Shown here: positions 12,001 to 21,200 of the stretch, piece by piece
Layout: the number at the start of each line of letters is the position of its first letter
Position numbering within the stretch: position 1 is the stretch's first letter
Assembly: GCF_001949145.1 (NCBI RefSeq)
Contig: NW_019091447.1
Location: forward strand, 909,297 to 945,012
Direction of reading: 5' to 3'
DNA: 35,716 nt
Source: Acanthaster planci
Lineage: Eukaryota; Echinodermata; Asteroidea; Valvatida; Acanthasteridae
The notes under the pieces: model-generated
Told to the model about the DNA's origin: nothing
The model's input: only the letters and a program-made list of their open reading frames with translations
The model's database searches: none
Position numbers and translations under genes: made by a program

Positions 12001-12295
12001 AAAATGGGGATAAGCAAGCCCCACGTATAAAATACCAAATTCCAGCATTTTGGAGTGTCAATCTCAATTTTTTTTTCCTATATTGTTGCCAGATATTATG
12101 GATCCAGTGCCAGTCACAGATCAGAGGTCAAAGCCCAAGATGGATTCTTTCCATTGGATTCTGATCAGTTCAGCTGCTTTGGTCATCCTTCTCCTCACCA
12201 TTGTCATCGTTGGCATCCTGATCTTCACAAGAAAAAAGCCCAAGAGAAAGCCTAGTGGTGCAGATGACCAGACCAAGGAGGAACATAGAGTATAA
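2..12295 (+). CDS. Giant mucin-like repeat type I membrane glycoprotein (3' part of gene)
   Basis: Five coding exons: 2-6350, 7391-8977, 9190-9969, 11592-11879 and 12093-12295 (stop TAA 12293-12295). Every donor/acceptor pair is phase 1, and the summed length (9,207 nt) is an exact multiple of three, giving about 3,068 residues. The reading frame is already open at base 2, matching the middle of a repeat, so the gene begins upstream. Order of parts: about 19 repeats of 105-130 aa with Ser/Thr/Pro linkers, one fibronectin-III-like domain, one transmembrane helix, a short basic cytoplasmic tail. Repeats carry alternating hydrophobic residues typical of beta strands and several N-X-S/T sequons each, so a heavily N- and O-glycosylated extracellular stalk is inferred. 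Cysteine is absent except in one unit. I do not recognise the family. A cell-surface adhesion or recognition role is only an inference from the architecture. Exon calls rest on splice consensus, phase and repeat continuity. Confidence 0.8.
557..909 (+). repeat. Coding mucin-like tandem repeat, five copies of 23-24 aa
   Basis: Between the first and second complete domain units lie five tandem Ser/Thr-rich copies, each beginning 'ST(M/V/I)' and containing a version of 'SSSVSMTQSPTMQ'. Copies differ by a few residues and by one codon in length (23 or 24 aa). The tract stays in frame and is dense in Ser/Thr with regular Pro, which is typical of O-glycosylated mucin segments. It lies where other units have a much shorter linker, so it looks like a local expansion. 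Copy number is likely to vary among alleles (inference). Confidence 0.8.
911..2620 (+). repeat. 696-bp in-frame tandem duplication (domain + linker)
   Basis: The start 'gttgtagaaaccacagttcg' (one base differs in the middle copy) occurs at 911, 1607 and 2303, spacing exactly 696 nt (232 codons) twice. The period comprises one beta-type unit plus its Ser/Thr-rich linker; the third copy keeps the domain but its linker diverges after about 2605. No indel separates copies. By eye, 1664-1859 and 2360-2555 are identical, whereas the first 50 or so bases of the same copies differ at several sites, suggesting conversion or a recent unequal exchange. The copies are far more alike than any other units in the exon, so they are the youngest part of the array. 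Confidence 0.85.
3626..3978 (+). other. Cysteine-containing repeat unit (seventh)
   Basis: This unit has the usual landmarks ('PANYKLLVYT', 'ESANITL') but holds the only four cysteine codons seen in the visible protein: 3680-3682, 3749-3751, 3785-3787 and 3842-3844 (pattern C-x22-C-x11-C-x18-C). Its middle 'TFKTS' strand is altered to a segment around 'LKCFGG'. Two intradomain disulfides would be the simplest reading; a site of covalent cross-linking is an alternative. The unit is otherwise in frame and at the normal 387-nt offset from the preceding one, so it is a diverged member rather than an inserted foreign domain. Confidence 0.7.
6351..7390 (+). other. Intron 1 of the repeat glycoprotein gene
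   Basis: Donor GTAAGT at 6351 and acceptor 'aaatacag' ending 7390, joining in phase 1 (Gly codon). Content is AT-rich. A weak inverted pair ('tggctatgg' near 7072, 'ccatagcca' near 7112) and a poly-G run near 7269 are the only oddities. Short open frames here show no repeat or family signature. Nothing else is recognised. Confidence 0.75.
7391..8977 (+). other. Exon with three standard units and one short unit
   Basis: Phase 1 at both ends (acceptor 'aaatacag', donor G|GTAAAT). It encodes three diverged but recognisable units, with landmarks 'GNYSMVIY', 'AYFELNLF' and 'ANISFVIY', each followed by a 'DPQG' or 'NPQG' turn and an 'ANISF' or 'ANVSF' strand. A fourth, shorter unit (about 8641-8960) keeps the hydrophobic alternation and a 'PVNVTVTV' strand but lacks the 'NP' and 'DPE' landmarks. 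Linkers are Thr/Pro-rich, with repeated 'TTGPTTGPT'-like segments near 7790-7850. The open frame runs past the donor to a stop at 9090, but the phase match and splice consensus favour splicing at 8977. Confidence 0.75.
9190..9969 (+). other. Exon with one standard and one short unit
   Basis: Acceptor 'tttttacacag' ends at 9189 and the donor GTAGGT starts at 9970; phase 1 at both ends. The first unit has 'ANFTLEIF', 'IPDPARS', 'VPSGQATDF' and 'PANISFTV'. The second, about 9590-9890, is a short unit resembling the last one of the previous exon: both have an 'NG(L/S)AE' turn and 'NVT' strand and end near 'ALILI' or 'ALVTIL'. The linker ends in Thr/Pro/Arg. The open frame continues to 10130 beyond the donor, but without any repeat signature, so that extension is treated as intronic. 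Confidence 0.75.
9970..11591 (+). other. Intron 3 of the repeat glycoprotein gene
   Basis: The longest intron visible in this gene. AT-rich, with several short spurious frames on both strands; none has repeat-unit, FN3 or known-family features. No transposon termini, tandem repeat or RNA gene was recognised. The acceptor is 'attttgtag' ending 11591. Confidence 0.7.
11592..11879 (+). other. Fibronectin type III-like domain exon
   Basis: A symmetric phase 1-1 exon of 288 nt that encodes almost exactly one domain of about 96 aa. It shows FN3 hallmarks: Trp in 'VFWNF', a Tyr in 'GFILQYRE' and the C-terminal 'L-x-P-G-T-x-Y-x-L-R' segment ('LKPGTLYLLRLLAID'). It sits between the repeat ectodomain and the membrane, a common membrane-proximal position for FN3 modules. 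The one-exon, phase 1-1 organisation fits acquisition by exon shuffling. The call is from pattern recognition and no profile search was run. Confidence 0.75.
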
Positions 12296-12297
12296 AA
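12093..12297 (+). other. Transmembrane and cytoplasmic tail exon
   Basis: After a short juxtamembrane stretch ('DPVPVTDQRSKPK') a 24-residue hydrophobic helix runs from Trp codon 12155 to Phe at 12226. It is followed by the strongly basic stop-transfer 'TRKKPKRK' and a tail of only about 22 residues with no tyrosine, so no ITAM- or SH2-type signalling motif is present. Topology is type I (N outside). The stop is at 12293-12295 and a donor GTAAGT follows at 12298, so the exon ends two bases after the stop and a 3'-UTR intron (12298-12451) follows. Confidence 0.8.
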
Positions 12298-12451
12298 GTA
12301 AGTCTTTCGAACCCTAATGTGAGATCAGCTGTCTGTTTCTGCCATTTTTCCCCTATTACAAAGGGGAGTTGTTGTACATAACTCGTGATTTAGCCATAAT
12401 TCTTGAGGTGGGTTACAATTTTTAACTGTCATTTTATTCTTCTTTTGACAG

Positions 12452-13450
12452 GGTGTGGATTCAAGTTTCACTCTCTGCCAGGTTGTAAAGATTACAGTTC
12501 GGACAACAGCTCAAGCATCGTATTGTCAATTTGATAAAGATGACACTGTCAAATATACTTCAATATGTATACATCTATTATGTAACAACAGCTGCATTAT
12601 TTAGGTGCTGGACTTTACTTTGTTTTCCCCCTTTTTAAACGTTTTTAAAAATCACTTCAACAGGAATACATGAATTGTATTTTTTTATCTGAATGGAACT
12701 TTTCTTTGTAAATTTTGTACCCGTCAAACCATGTATAAGACATTTTAGTGAGGATTTTTCTTGATTTTAACAAGCAGAGTAGCATTACTTTGATAGCAAT
12801 GTGGATTAAACAGTAGGCCTATTTCAGTTTTTAGCCAGAGTGAAGGAAAAGAGTGTAATAGTGAGTTAGAATAGTCAAACATTGAGGTCTGTGAATGGTT
12901 ATGGACCTGTTCAATGATAGCGGACAAAACAGGCATTTATGACTCACATTGGAAGTTTGGTTTGATTGAGGGAAAGTTTGTGTACCAAACGTGTTCATCC
13001 TGTCAGTAGGTAGTGTAGTTCTTGATTAGTTAGAGTACAAAGGGTCTTTAGGTTAAGGGGATTTGTATTGTTCTGATGGTCAGGATAAATGGTGCTTTAT
13101 AGAGAATGTCTTGATGGACATTGTCATTATGTTGAAGTTATTGTATGATGTGTGTATCACTGTACCCAGATGTCATTAATGTACATTTGTAATTTTACAT
13201 TTTAATCATAATGGATTTGAATTAAAATGCCTCGGACGTTTTAAACCTGTATTTTATCCATTCAGATAGGGCAGTAATATGTCATTTGTTTTTATCAAAA
13301 CTTACAAATGGATTTTAGCTGTTTTCATTGTAATACGAATAACCTCATCTTTTTTTAATTAAACAAAGGAACGCTTGAAAATTTGCATAAGGTTAAAATC
13401 ATTATTTTGACCAACACGGCTTCTTCAAATAAAACAGAACACTTTGCAAA
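12452..13450 (+). other. 3' UTR exon of the repeat glycoprotein gene (end uncertain)
   Basis: It starts after the pyrimidine-rich acceptor 'ttcttttgacag' (12440-12451). No frame is open for long. The 3' end is not defined by the sequence: candidate poly(A) signals are ATTAAA at 13221-13226 and AATAAA at 13428-13433, the latter followed by a T-rich stretch. The 'taggcctat' word near 12814 lies inside it. Confidence 0.5.
13428..13433 (+). promoter_or_regulatory. Candidate poly(A) signal AATAAA
   Basis: Canonical hexamer about 1 kb downstream of the last acceptor, with a T-rich tract ('attttttctt') about 35 nt beyond. ATTAAA at 13221 is an equally simple alternative. The sequence alone cannot decide between them. 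Confidence 0.3.
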
Positions 13451-15227
13451 GGGTAAAAATTATATTTTTTCTTGAACTAAAATTCAACAGCGGTTTGTCT
13501 TGTTTTAAGCAAAACTAGCATATTGATTTTTCCAGCCAAAACTTACAATGGTTAACTGTATCAAAATGAAAATAATTGTGTTACGTGTGTGCAAACACTG
13601 AACATGTTTACTACGTGTTCATTTAAATCATTATTTATTGAAAAGGGTTTGCAAGAATAACCTCATCTGTTACAACATGAGACTGCATTCACAGGACAAA
13701 CTAAAGGTGTTTGTAAGTAGGTGTATTTGCATCAACTTACAGTATAAAGATTCTTGAACAGTGTTGAATTAGTGTATTGTCAATTCTCAACAGACTGTGA
13801 CAGACCTGCCCAGATTCCAAACATCACATCGTTAGTTTTAACTTATACTTTTTGGAGGTACTCTATTAATTTGTATTTTGCCCATTTTGTAATCACGGCC
13901 CATATCAAACCAAATGAAAATTTCAGATTTCCTGAAAAGATGCCAGAAACTTTACCATATTTAAAAAGGGTTTCAGTAAAATTTGGTTTCAGTAAAGAGG
14001 ACCTACATGTATATTTTACATTGTTATCTGCACATCATCTGCATCATTCATTAGAGTGGCTTCTCAAGAGAATGCACACATTCGGAAAGACTAATTTACA
14101 AGAGAAATTGACCTGTGGGTATTGCAAACACATTTATAAAACAATGTGATACAGTGTGATACGATGTAATAAGGTGTATTAATGCATTGAAGAAATGTGA
14201 TAAATTATCAAGAGATATGGGTGCTATGGACAAGTCTAATACAGATAACGTAGCGTTGAACTATGACAGTAAATTTGCGTCTTGTTCAACTAATGTCCTT
14301 GTGTAGCAACACATCCATCCGCTTACCTCCAACTTTCCAATTCAGTTACTACTCAGTGATACAAAGACAAATGTAACCGAGGTTAAAGTTGCATTGAATT
14401 CAAAATACAATTGAAAAATAGGGAAGGTATATTCAAGTTGGTGAGTAAAAACCCAACACCTGTATGTTTGCTCTAAATTTTTCATTTAATTTTTGCTACT
14501 GTCTGAGAACATTGTTTTGGGAACATTTTGTCTTAAAATTTTTACGAATAATTGAGAGATTTAAATCTGGAATTCAAACATGGTTTTGGATCCAGTTTTT
14601 TCCAGTTGAAATACTGAAATCAATACAAACACTTTGAGTAATGAACCAAAAATTAAGACAGAAAACAGTATTTAATTTTTTTCCCATGTGATATGTAGGT
14701 TACGATTTATCACACTGGGGGTAGGGGTGAATATATATCAACCCAAGCCTTCCCAAAAATCTGACCTGGAACAAGTCCTTAAATAAATCAAAAGTTGGGT
14801 TACAATAACTTTTATAATGATCACAATCAGGCAATTTGAAAATGACTTTTAACCTCAAAATAATGCACCTTTTCTCCACTTTTCCCAATATATTGGTGCC
14901 TTCAAGAGTCATGAAACAGTTTAGTTGGCCATTATCACAAATGATCCAATCATTCAACCAACAAGGTTGAAATCTGCTGTTTAAAACTCTACCTGCAAAA
15001 AAGGCACGTGAATTAATTGAAAGTAAATTTGAAGCAAACATTATCTAAGGACTTGATTTGGTTAACCTTCTTGCATTGTTAAACTAGGAGGCTACTGGTT
15101 GAGGAGACTATAAAGTCCTCTCCATGCACTGCTACAGCGACATCACAAACTACAAAACCGACCCCTATTGAATGGAGAAGCCACTGCAGTACAGTACCTT
15201 GCTTAAGGACACCAAGTTGGGTTATGA
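13451..15227. other. Tail-to-tail intergenic region
   Basis: AT-rich DNA between the 3' ends of two convergent genes. An open frame at 13754-14149 (+, 131 codons) has no recognisable motif, no splice support and base composition like its surroundings, and is taken as chance. The 3' UTR of ECPAS must occupy the right-hand part, leftwards from 15228, but no convincing minus-strand poly(A) signal could be fixed. Nothing else was recognised. Confidence 0.6.
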
Positions 15228-18200
15228 TTATCTCTCTTCATTGGCATCAGCCGGTTCTCTCTGGATGTACTGCTCCAGTGCCTTCCTCAGCTGTCTGCTT
15301 CGGTCTTTCAGGCTCGGTTCCGAGTCTGACGTCATGCCAAGAAGGCTGTCCTCTAAGTTGGACAACATGTCGGCATTGAGTAATGCCATTTGGCTGATGT
15401 CTAATGGGAAAAAGAGCATCACGTGAGACAAAGACGTGAGGAAAATGTACAGCTTGAAACGCCGATGGGCAAGTAAGGACTATTCCAGTATACACAAGGT
15501 CACATGATTCTAGGTGAAGTTGGACATTATTTTACATCATGGGGGGGGGAAGGTTTGGGATGCACTCCACAGTTGAGGCATAACCCATCCTTTTGCCCTA
15601 AAAGGTAAAAACGTCAACATGGCAAGGCAGTTCCTGGATGATGACCTATGTACTGACGATTCCTTCATTAAGGTGAAGTGTCTTTCATAAAGAAAACTGG
15701 ATACATGTTTACCCCACAGCACGATCTGATTATGGTATATTCTATGGACAGCAAAGGCCCTCAAGAGTTAATATGTCTGCATCTTGTCACCTACTTCTTG
15801 TGTATACACTCTGTGCATGACCTAGAGAGGGCGCTTTGCTACCTAGTAACAAGGTCCCACAAGGCCGATGAGTTCGTAAATTTACACGCAAACAGCACAC
15901 GGCACATGTGGTATGTTTACGTTAAGACCTGGGAACACCTGCAGGATTGACATTATATCAACTGCTGGCCTGATTTCATTCTTTTTTCCACCATCGAAGA
16001 GGTGTTTACTAGCCACAAGTGCTACGTACCTTTCAGCTTGGTGACAAGATTTTCCAGCACAGTGAGCGCCTGTCTCCTGATTGCAACGTACTTGACAACA
16101 CCTGGAACCAGTAAATGTGCCAAGTTTGAACAGGGTTTGAGGATTATTCGCAAGTCTTACATCCAAACTTCATTTCTTTTATAATGCACTCTGGAAAAGA
16201 AAGGTGCCAGACTACTTCATAGCAGCTGCAAAGGGTTCGTCAGAACTATTTGAAATGCTGTATTACGTCAACAAAGAAAGACAACTTTATTGATGATTTA
16301 GAACAGATAATCGGAAAACAAAGTGGTCAATTCTCCTCCATTACTCCACTCTTAGTCACTTTTAACTTTTCTTAAATTTTCAAGAAAGAAATATTTTAGC
16401 AGGGATCGCCCTTCAGCCAATCAACACGACCAGCAAGTGAGTACAAGTCCTATATAACACAAATCATAATTGGCTTGAGGCTACTGTTTGGAGTAACAGT
16501 GAAACTCTTGCGCCTACCTAGACATCGGCAGAGATCCGGGACAATACGGATAAGGATACTGGACAAGAACTTGCAGTCCATGTTGCTGATTCCTGGGTCC
16601 AGGAACATTAACCTGTAAGAGAGTTTATCAAAGGAAAGTCATTGTGGATACAGACACTACAAAGCAGTGTTTTGCCTTCGTTGATAAGAGAAATGGTGTA
16701 AACCTCAGCTGGAGAGTGCAGGAAAAAAGTTGCTTGACAAACAGAATTTTTCACTAACGTTCAACCCCTGAAATGTCAACACCTGAACAGTAATTGGAAG
16801 GGGAGATGGAATGCTCAAATCAAACATTATTAACAATGTTACGGTTTAAAAAATTGAAAGATCTGCAAAGATGGGCTACTTTTCTACATATCTCATGATT
16901 ACATGACAATCTGCTTTTCTACAACAAACTGTCTTTTTATAATGAATAATTTTGTTGGGATGACACTATGGTCTTTCTATCTCTTACAGGTAAAAAGTGA
17001 AATAGGGGACATTCCTCATTCCTCTTTATATGCCATACCACATAAACAGAACAAGTAAGGACGATCAAACACATGTGCTTTCAAAACGAGGAATGTGAAT
17101 CTTTCCTTTTCCTACCTCTCAAAGAAAAGGTCTAATGACTTCAGAATTGTGACTTGTGTCTTGAAGGTGCTCGTCTGCAGGCCCTCGGAGAAGTAACGAC
17201 ACAGCTCCTGGTGGAATAAATCTACAGGAACAAACAGTTAGAAAGTTGGCCAAAAAAAGGCTGCAATATGGGGAATTCCATGGAGAAACCAAGTTTATGG
17301 ATACAAGTACAAGAAGATTTAACCCCATTTCTAGAAGACCTGTATCCCTACGCATTTTTTAAAGGACCCTTGTAAAATCCTCTATTGAGCAAATACCTGT
17401 GGTACATTCTTTGTCAATTACATTCAACGAGCATCAAGCCCCACATAAAGTCACAGAGGCAGATTCTACCTAATCCCTCCAACCCTCCCGGAGGATTTTA
17501 AAGATGCCTGGAACCTTGGACGGTTTAGTAATCTACGACCGTAATGAAGTCTTAAGGATTCCTGATTCCAGTCAGAGCATGGTACTGCCTGTCTAGGTGT
17601 TCTTTCCATCCATGGTTGGTGCTCACCTTGCGTTTGCCTCTCTCTCGGCCAGGCTTTACCAAGACTCTCGTAGGCGCATTCCTGCAGCTGGAGTTTCTGA
17701 TCTTGTCTGGATCGATCAGATTCCTCATCCGAATCTTCATCGTCCTTGTCCTAAATAAAATGAGCAGAGGCAAGCAGTGAAATGCTTATATCCAAGACGA
17801 CTGCTATCCACACAACGTTCAAAGTAACAAAATACTAAAAATACATTAAACTCTTCACACTATAACAAACAAGAAAACTAAGCAAATTTATACAAGCGAG
17901 AAGTCGAAAACTACATCTCTACCTTGGAAACAATCGGGAAGAGTATCCTTGACAATTCCTCAAACCTGTCAATGCCATGAGCTTCTAAGATAGACGACAA
18001 ACATTCAAGGGCTGTCATCTTGTAGTCAATGCGTTCCTTCTTACATTCTTTGAACACGGCTGTCAGGACTACATCCATAGTTGGTTGTTCAGGATTGGCA
18101 TCGATTGGATTCTGAAGAGCAGTCCTAGAAAGTAAGTGCAAGCATTAGTGGAAGAGGATAGTTCTTACAAGTGATCTTAAACGACCATATCCCCACTACA

Positions 18201-21200
18201 ATGTGACCCGGTCCCCTCCTTCAATACTTTTGCCATTTTCAGAGACAACTGTGAATAATTAGACAATCCTCATCAATGAATGTTTCAAACTTCTCCTTCA
18301 GCCGTATTAGTTTCAGCCCAATTGTTAGCACTGAGGTCATACCTGCATGATGTACACACTGTTGATATCGACTTCAGAAGCTCATCCTGGAAAATAGGGG
18401 ATAAAATAGAATTACTGAAAATATGGCTAAAAATTACCTTGATTCCAGGAAAACATGCTCGTCTTTTGTTATGGGCACAGGGCTGGACAAAATGTCTCAT
18501 ATATGTCATTCGCTTCACTTCACTTGGTGCACAAGAGAAAACTTCAGAAACAAGCAATAACCAAAAGTCTTTATATCGAGAAGAAGAAGTTAAACTATTC
18601 TTGCCTTGCCATCCCACGTCCTTCCAGCTAATCCTCCGACCAAGGCTCCAAGCAACCTCCCTAGATGAGGAGGTTGTAAGCTGGAGCCTAATTTCTTGGC
18701 CACGGTGCTCATGGCTCTCGCAGCTTGGGCTTTGCGAGGCCATGACTGAGATCCTAGTGATTCCTGAGTCAGGCTGACAATCTCAGCTAAGTACAGCTTG
18801 ATACCGCTCTCAGTGCCTGGGCAAGGAACAACAGTCACTAACTCTGATGGCTTCTCACCACTCACTTTAACCCTAACACTCCTCAGTCTACCAACAGGTG
18901 AAGGATTGAGGAGTGTTAGGGTTAATGTATTGTCAATATTTGACGCACATACAGATAACTATGTCCTAAAAGTAAAAAGTATCTATGACAATCCTAAAAG
19001 GAACCCCTTTGTAGGTTTTTCTACTGCAGCAACTTTACTGAAAGACCCTTTGAAAAAAGTTACAGCTTCATGATAACTGATGATAAAAACACTGCACTAA
19101 GCAGTTGATTGTTAGGTTTGAACTGCATGTCTCATTGAAGAACTTGCATGGGAACAACGCTCCACTGAACAGAATATTTAAATGTGAAGTCAACATTTTC
19201 TCTATGGACTGCATGCATAAGATCCCCTAGATTTAAAGAGACACATTTATAAGTATGTCTGTCTAGTATACATCAGTGGGAACATGAACATTAAAGGTGC
19301 CTTCAACATGTGATATCATTGTTACTTGACACAGTGACCTCTTTTCTACATGATTATGATGTCCACATTCTGCCATTTCCCCTTAGACCTCTGCACACAA
19401 TCAATTAAGAACTACCAACTCATCTCACCTGGTGTGGAGTCTAGCCATACTTCCTCCCACACATTATCCTTCTCCTCGCTCCGCCCACTTACTATCATAG
19501 AAACAAATGGATAATCCAACTGTAACTACATATTATAGGTCACTGAGGAGCAGTTACAGTTTCTATAGCCACTGTCCACAGTAGTGTATGTTACACAGTA
19601 GTGTATGTTACACAGTAGTGTATGTTACACAGTAGTGTATGTTACACGGTAGTGTATGTTACACGGTAGTGTATGTTACACGGTAGTGTATGTTACACGG
19701 TAGTGTATGTTACACGGTAGTGTATGTTACACGGTAGTGTATGTTACACGGTAGTGTATGTTACACGGTAGTGTATGTTACACAGTAGTGTATGTTACAC
19801 AAGTTAATCTACTGACTTCAATTAGGAGACATTCGTAATGCTGTGCTGTGCTTTCTTGATGTGTGCCAGCAATTTATCAAGTTGTGAACAGTTTGTAGGT
19901 TACAGGTGCATTCAGTCTGTGACCACCTGCTTATAACGGCTTTTTCTTTAAGCAGGCTAGTCTTTATAGAGGCCAAGATATTCTGCAATTATTCAAAATT
20001 ATTTTGGTACCTTTCTCTTTCTTGACATGCATGGCCAGGAAAGCTAGCGGCAGGACCTGCGTGTTGTGTTTCTTGAATGTGTCCGGGCTGTGTCTTGACA
20101 TGGCTTGCAGGGTTAACCCACAGGCTGTGTGTAACATCTCATCTATAGGCATGGGGGAAATAGACAACGAAAGGGCAGGGGTAACCCACAGGCTGTGTGT
20201 AACATCTCATCTATTGACCANNNNNNNNNNNNNNNNNNNNNNNNNNNNNNNNNNNNNNNNNNNNNNNNNNNNNNNNNNNNNNNNNNNNNNNNNNNNNNNN
20301 NNNNNNNNNNNNNNNNNNNNNNNNNNNNNNNNNNNNNNNNNNNNNNNNNNNNNNNNNNNNNNNNNNNNNNNNNNNNNNNNNNNNNNNNNNNNNNNNNNNN
20401 NNNNNNNNNNNNNNNNNNNNNNNNNNNNNNNNNNNNNNNNNNNNNNNNNNNNNNNNNNNNNNNNNNNNNNNNNNNNNNNNNNNNNNNNNNNNNNNNNNNN
20501 NNNNNNNNNNNNNNNNNNNNNNNNNNNNNNNNNNNNNNNNNNNNNNNNNNNNNNNNNNNNNNNNNNNNNNNNNNNNNNNNNNNNNNNNNNNNNNNNNNNN
20601 NNNNNNNNNNNNNNNNNNNNNNNNNNNNNNNNNNNNNNNNNNNNNNNNNNNNNNNNNNNNNNNNNNNNNNNNNNNNNNNNNNNNNNNNNNNNNNNNNGGA
20701 CATGGGGAAAATAGACCACAAAAGGGCAGGGTTAACCCACAGGCTGTGTGTAACATCTCATCTATAGACGTGGGGGAAAGAGACCACAAAGAGGCTACAT
20801 TAATTTGAAACAAATGAAAGGAAATCTAGCTTGACAAACTCTGCTGGAGAAGGAGCCATAAAGCCTTCACTTCCTCCACTAGACTTTCTGTTTTTATAAA
20901 AATTCCTTGTACACATTTTCAGATACTAATGTTGCTTTGAATATCATCAGTGGCATCAAGGCATCCAGTCTGCGGCCAAATAATGTAAAAACATGGCAAT
21001 TGAGCAAGCTTTGAGTTTTCCATCATCATCAAGCGTTTCTCAGCCTTCTTCTCTAAGATCCAATCTGCCCTGTCCGTCTTGGAGACAGTTTGTCCCTTCT
21101 GAATCATCTGTAACACTACTTGAGACTCACCATCTTTCTCAGTGTACCACGTTTTCAGTCTCGTGATCAGCTTCTTTACGCTGCTGTCTTTGGCAATCTG

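Noticed and set aside
12281-12295. C-terminal PDZ-binding motif in the repeat glycoprotein (tail ends 'EEHRV')
   Set aside because: The residue two before the end is His, not Ser/Thr or hydrophobic, so it does not fit the common PDZ ligand classes.
13754-14149. 131-codon open frame (+) in the intergenic region
   Set aside because: No motif, no splice or promoter context, AT-rich composition like the surroundings; chance frame.
19580-19800. CRISPR-like repeat array
   Set aside because: Copies are directly adjacent with no spacers, and the genome is eukaryotic; it is a minisatellite.
20004-20813. Several long frames across the gap
   Set aside because: They consist mostly of translated N; only the short flanking pieces are real, and those belong to the splice-site array.
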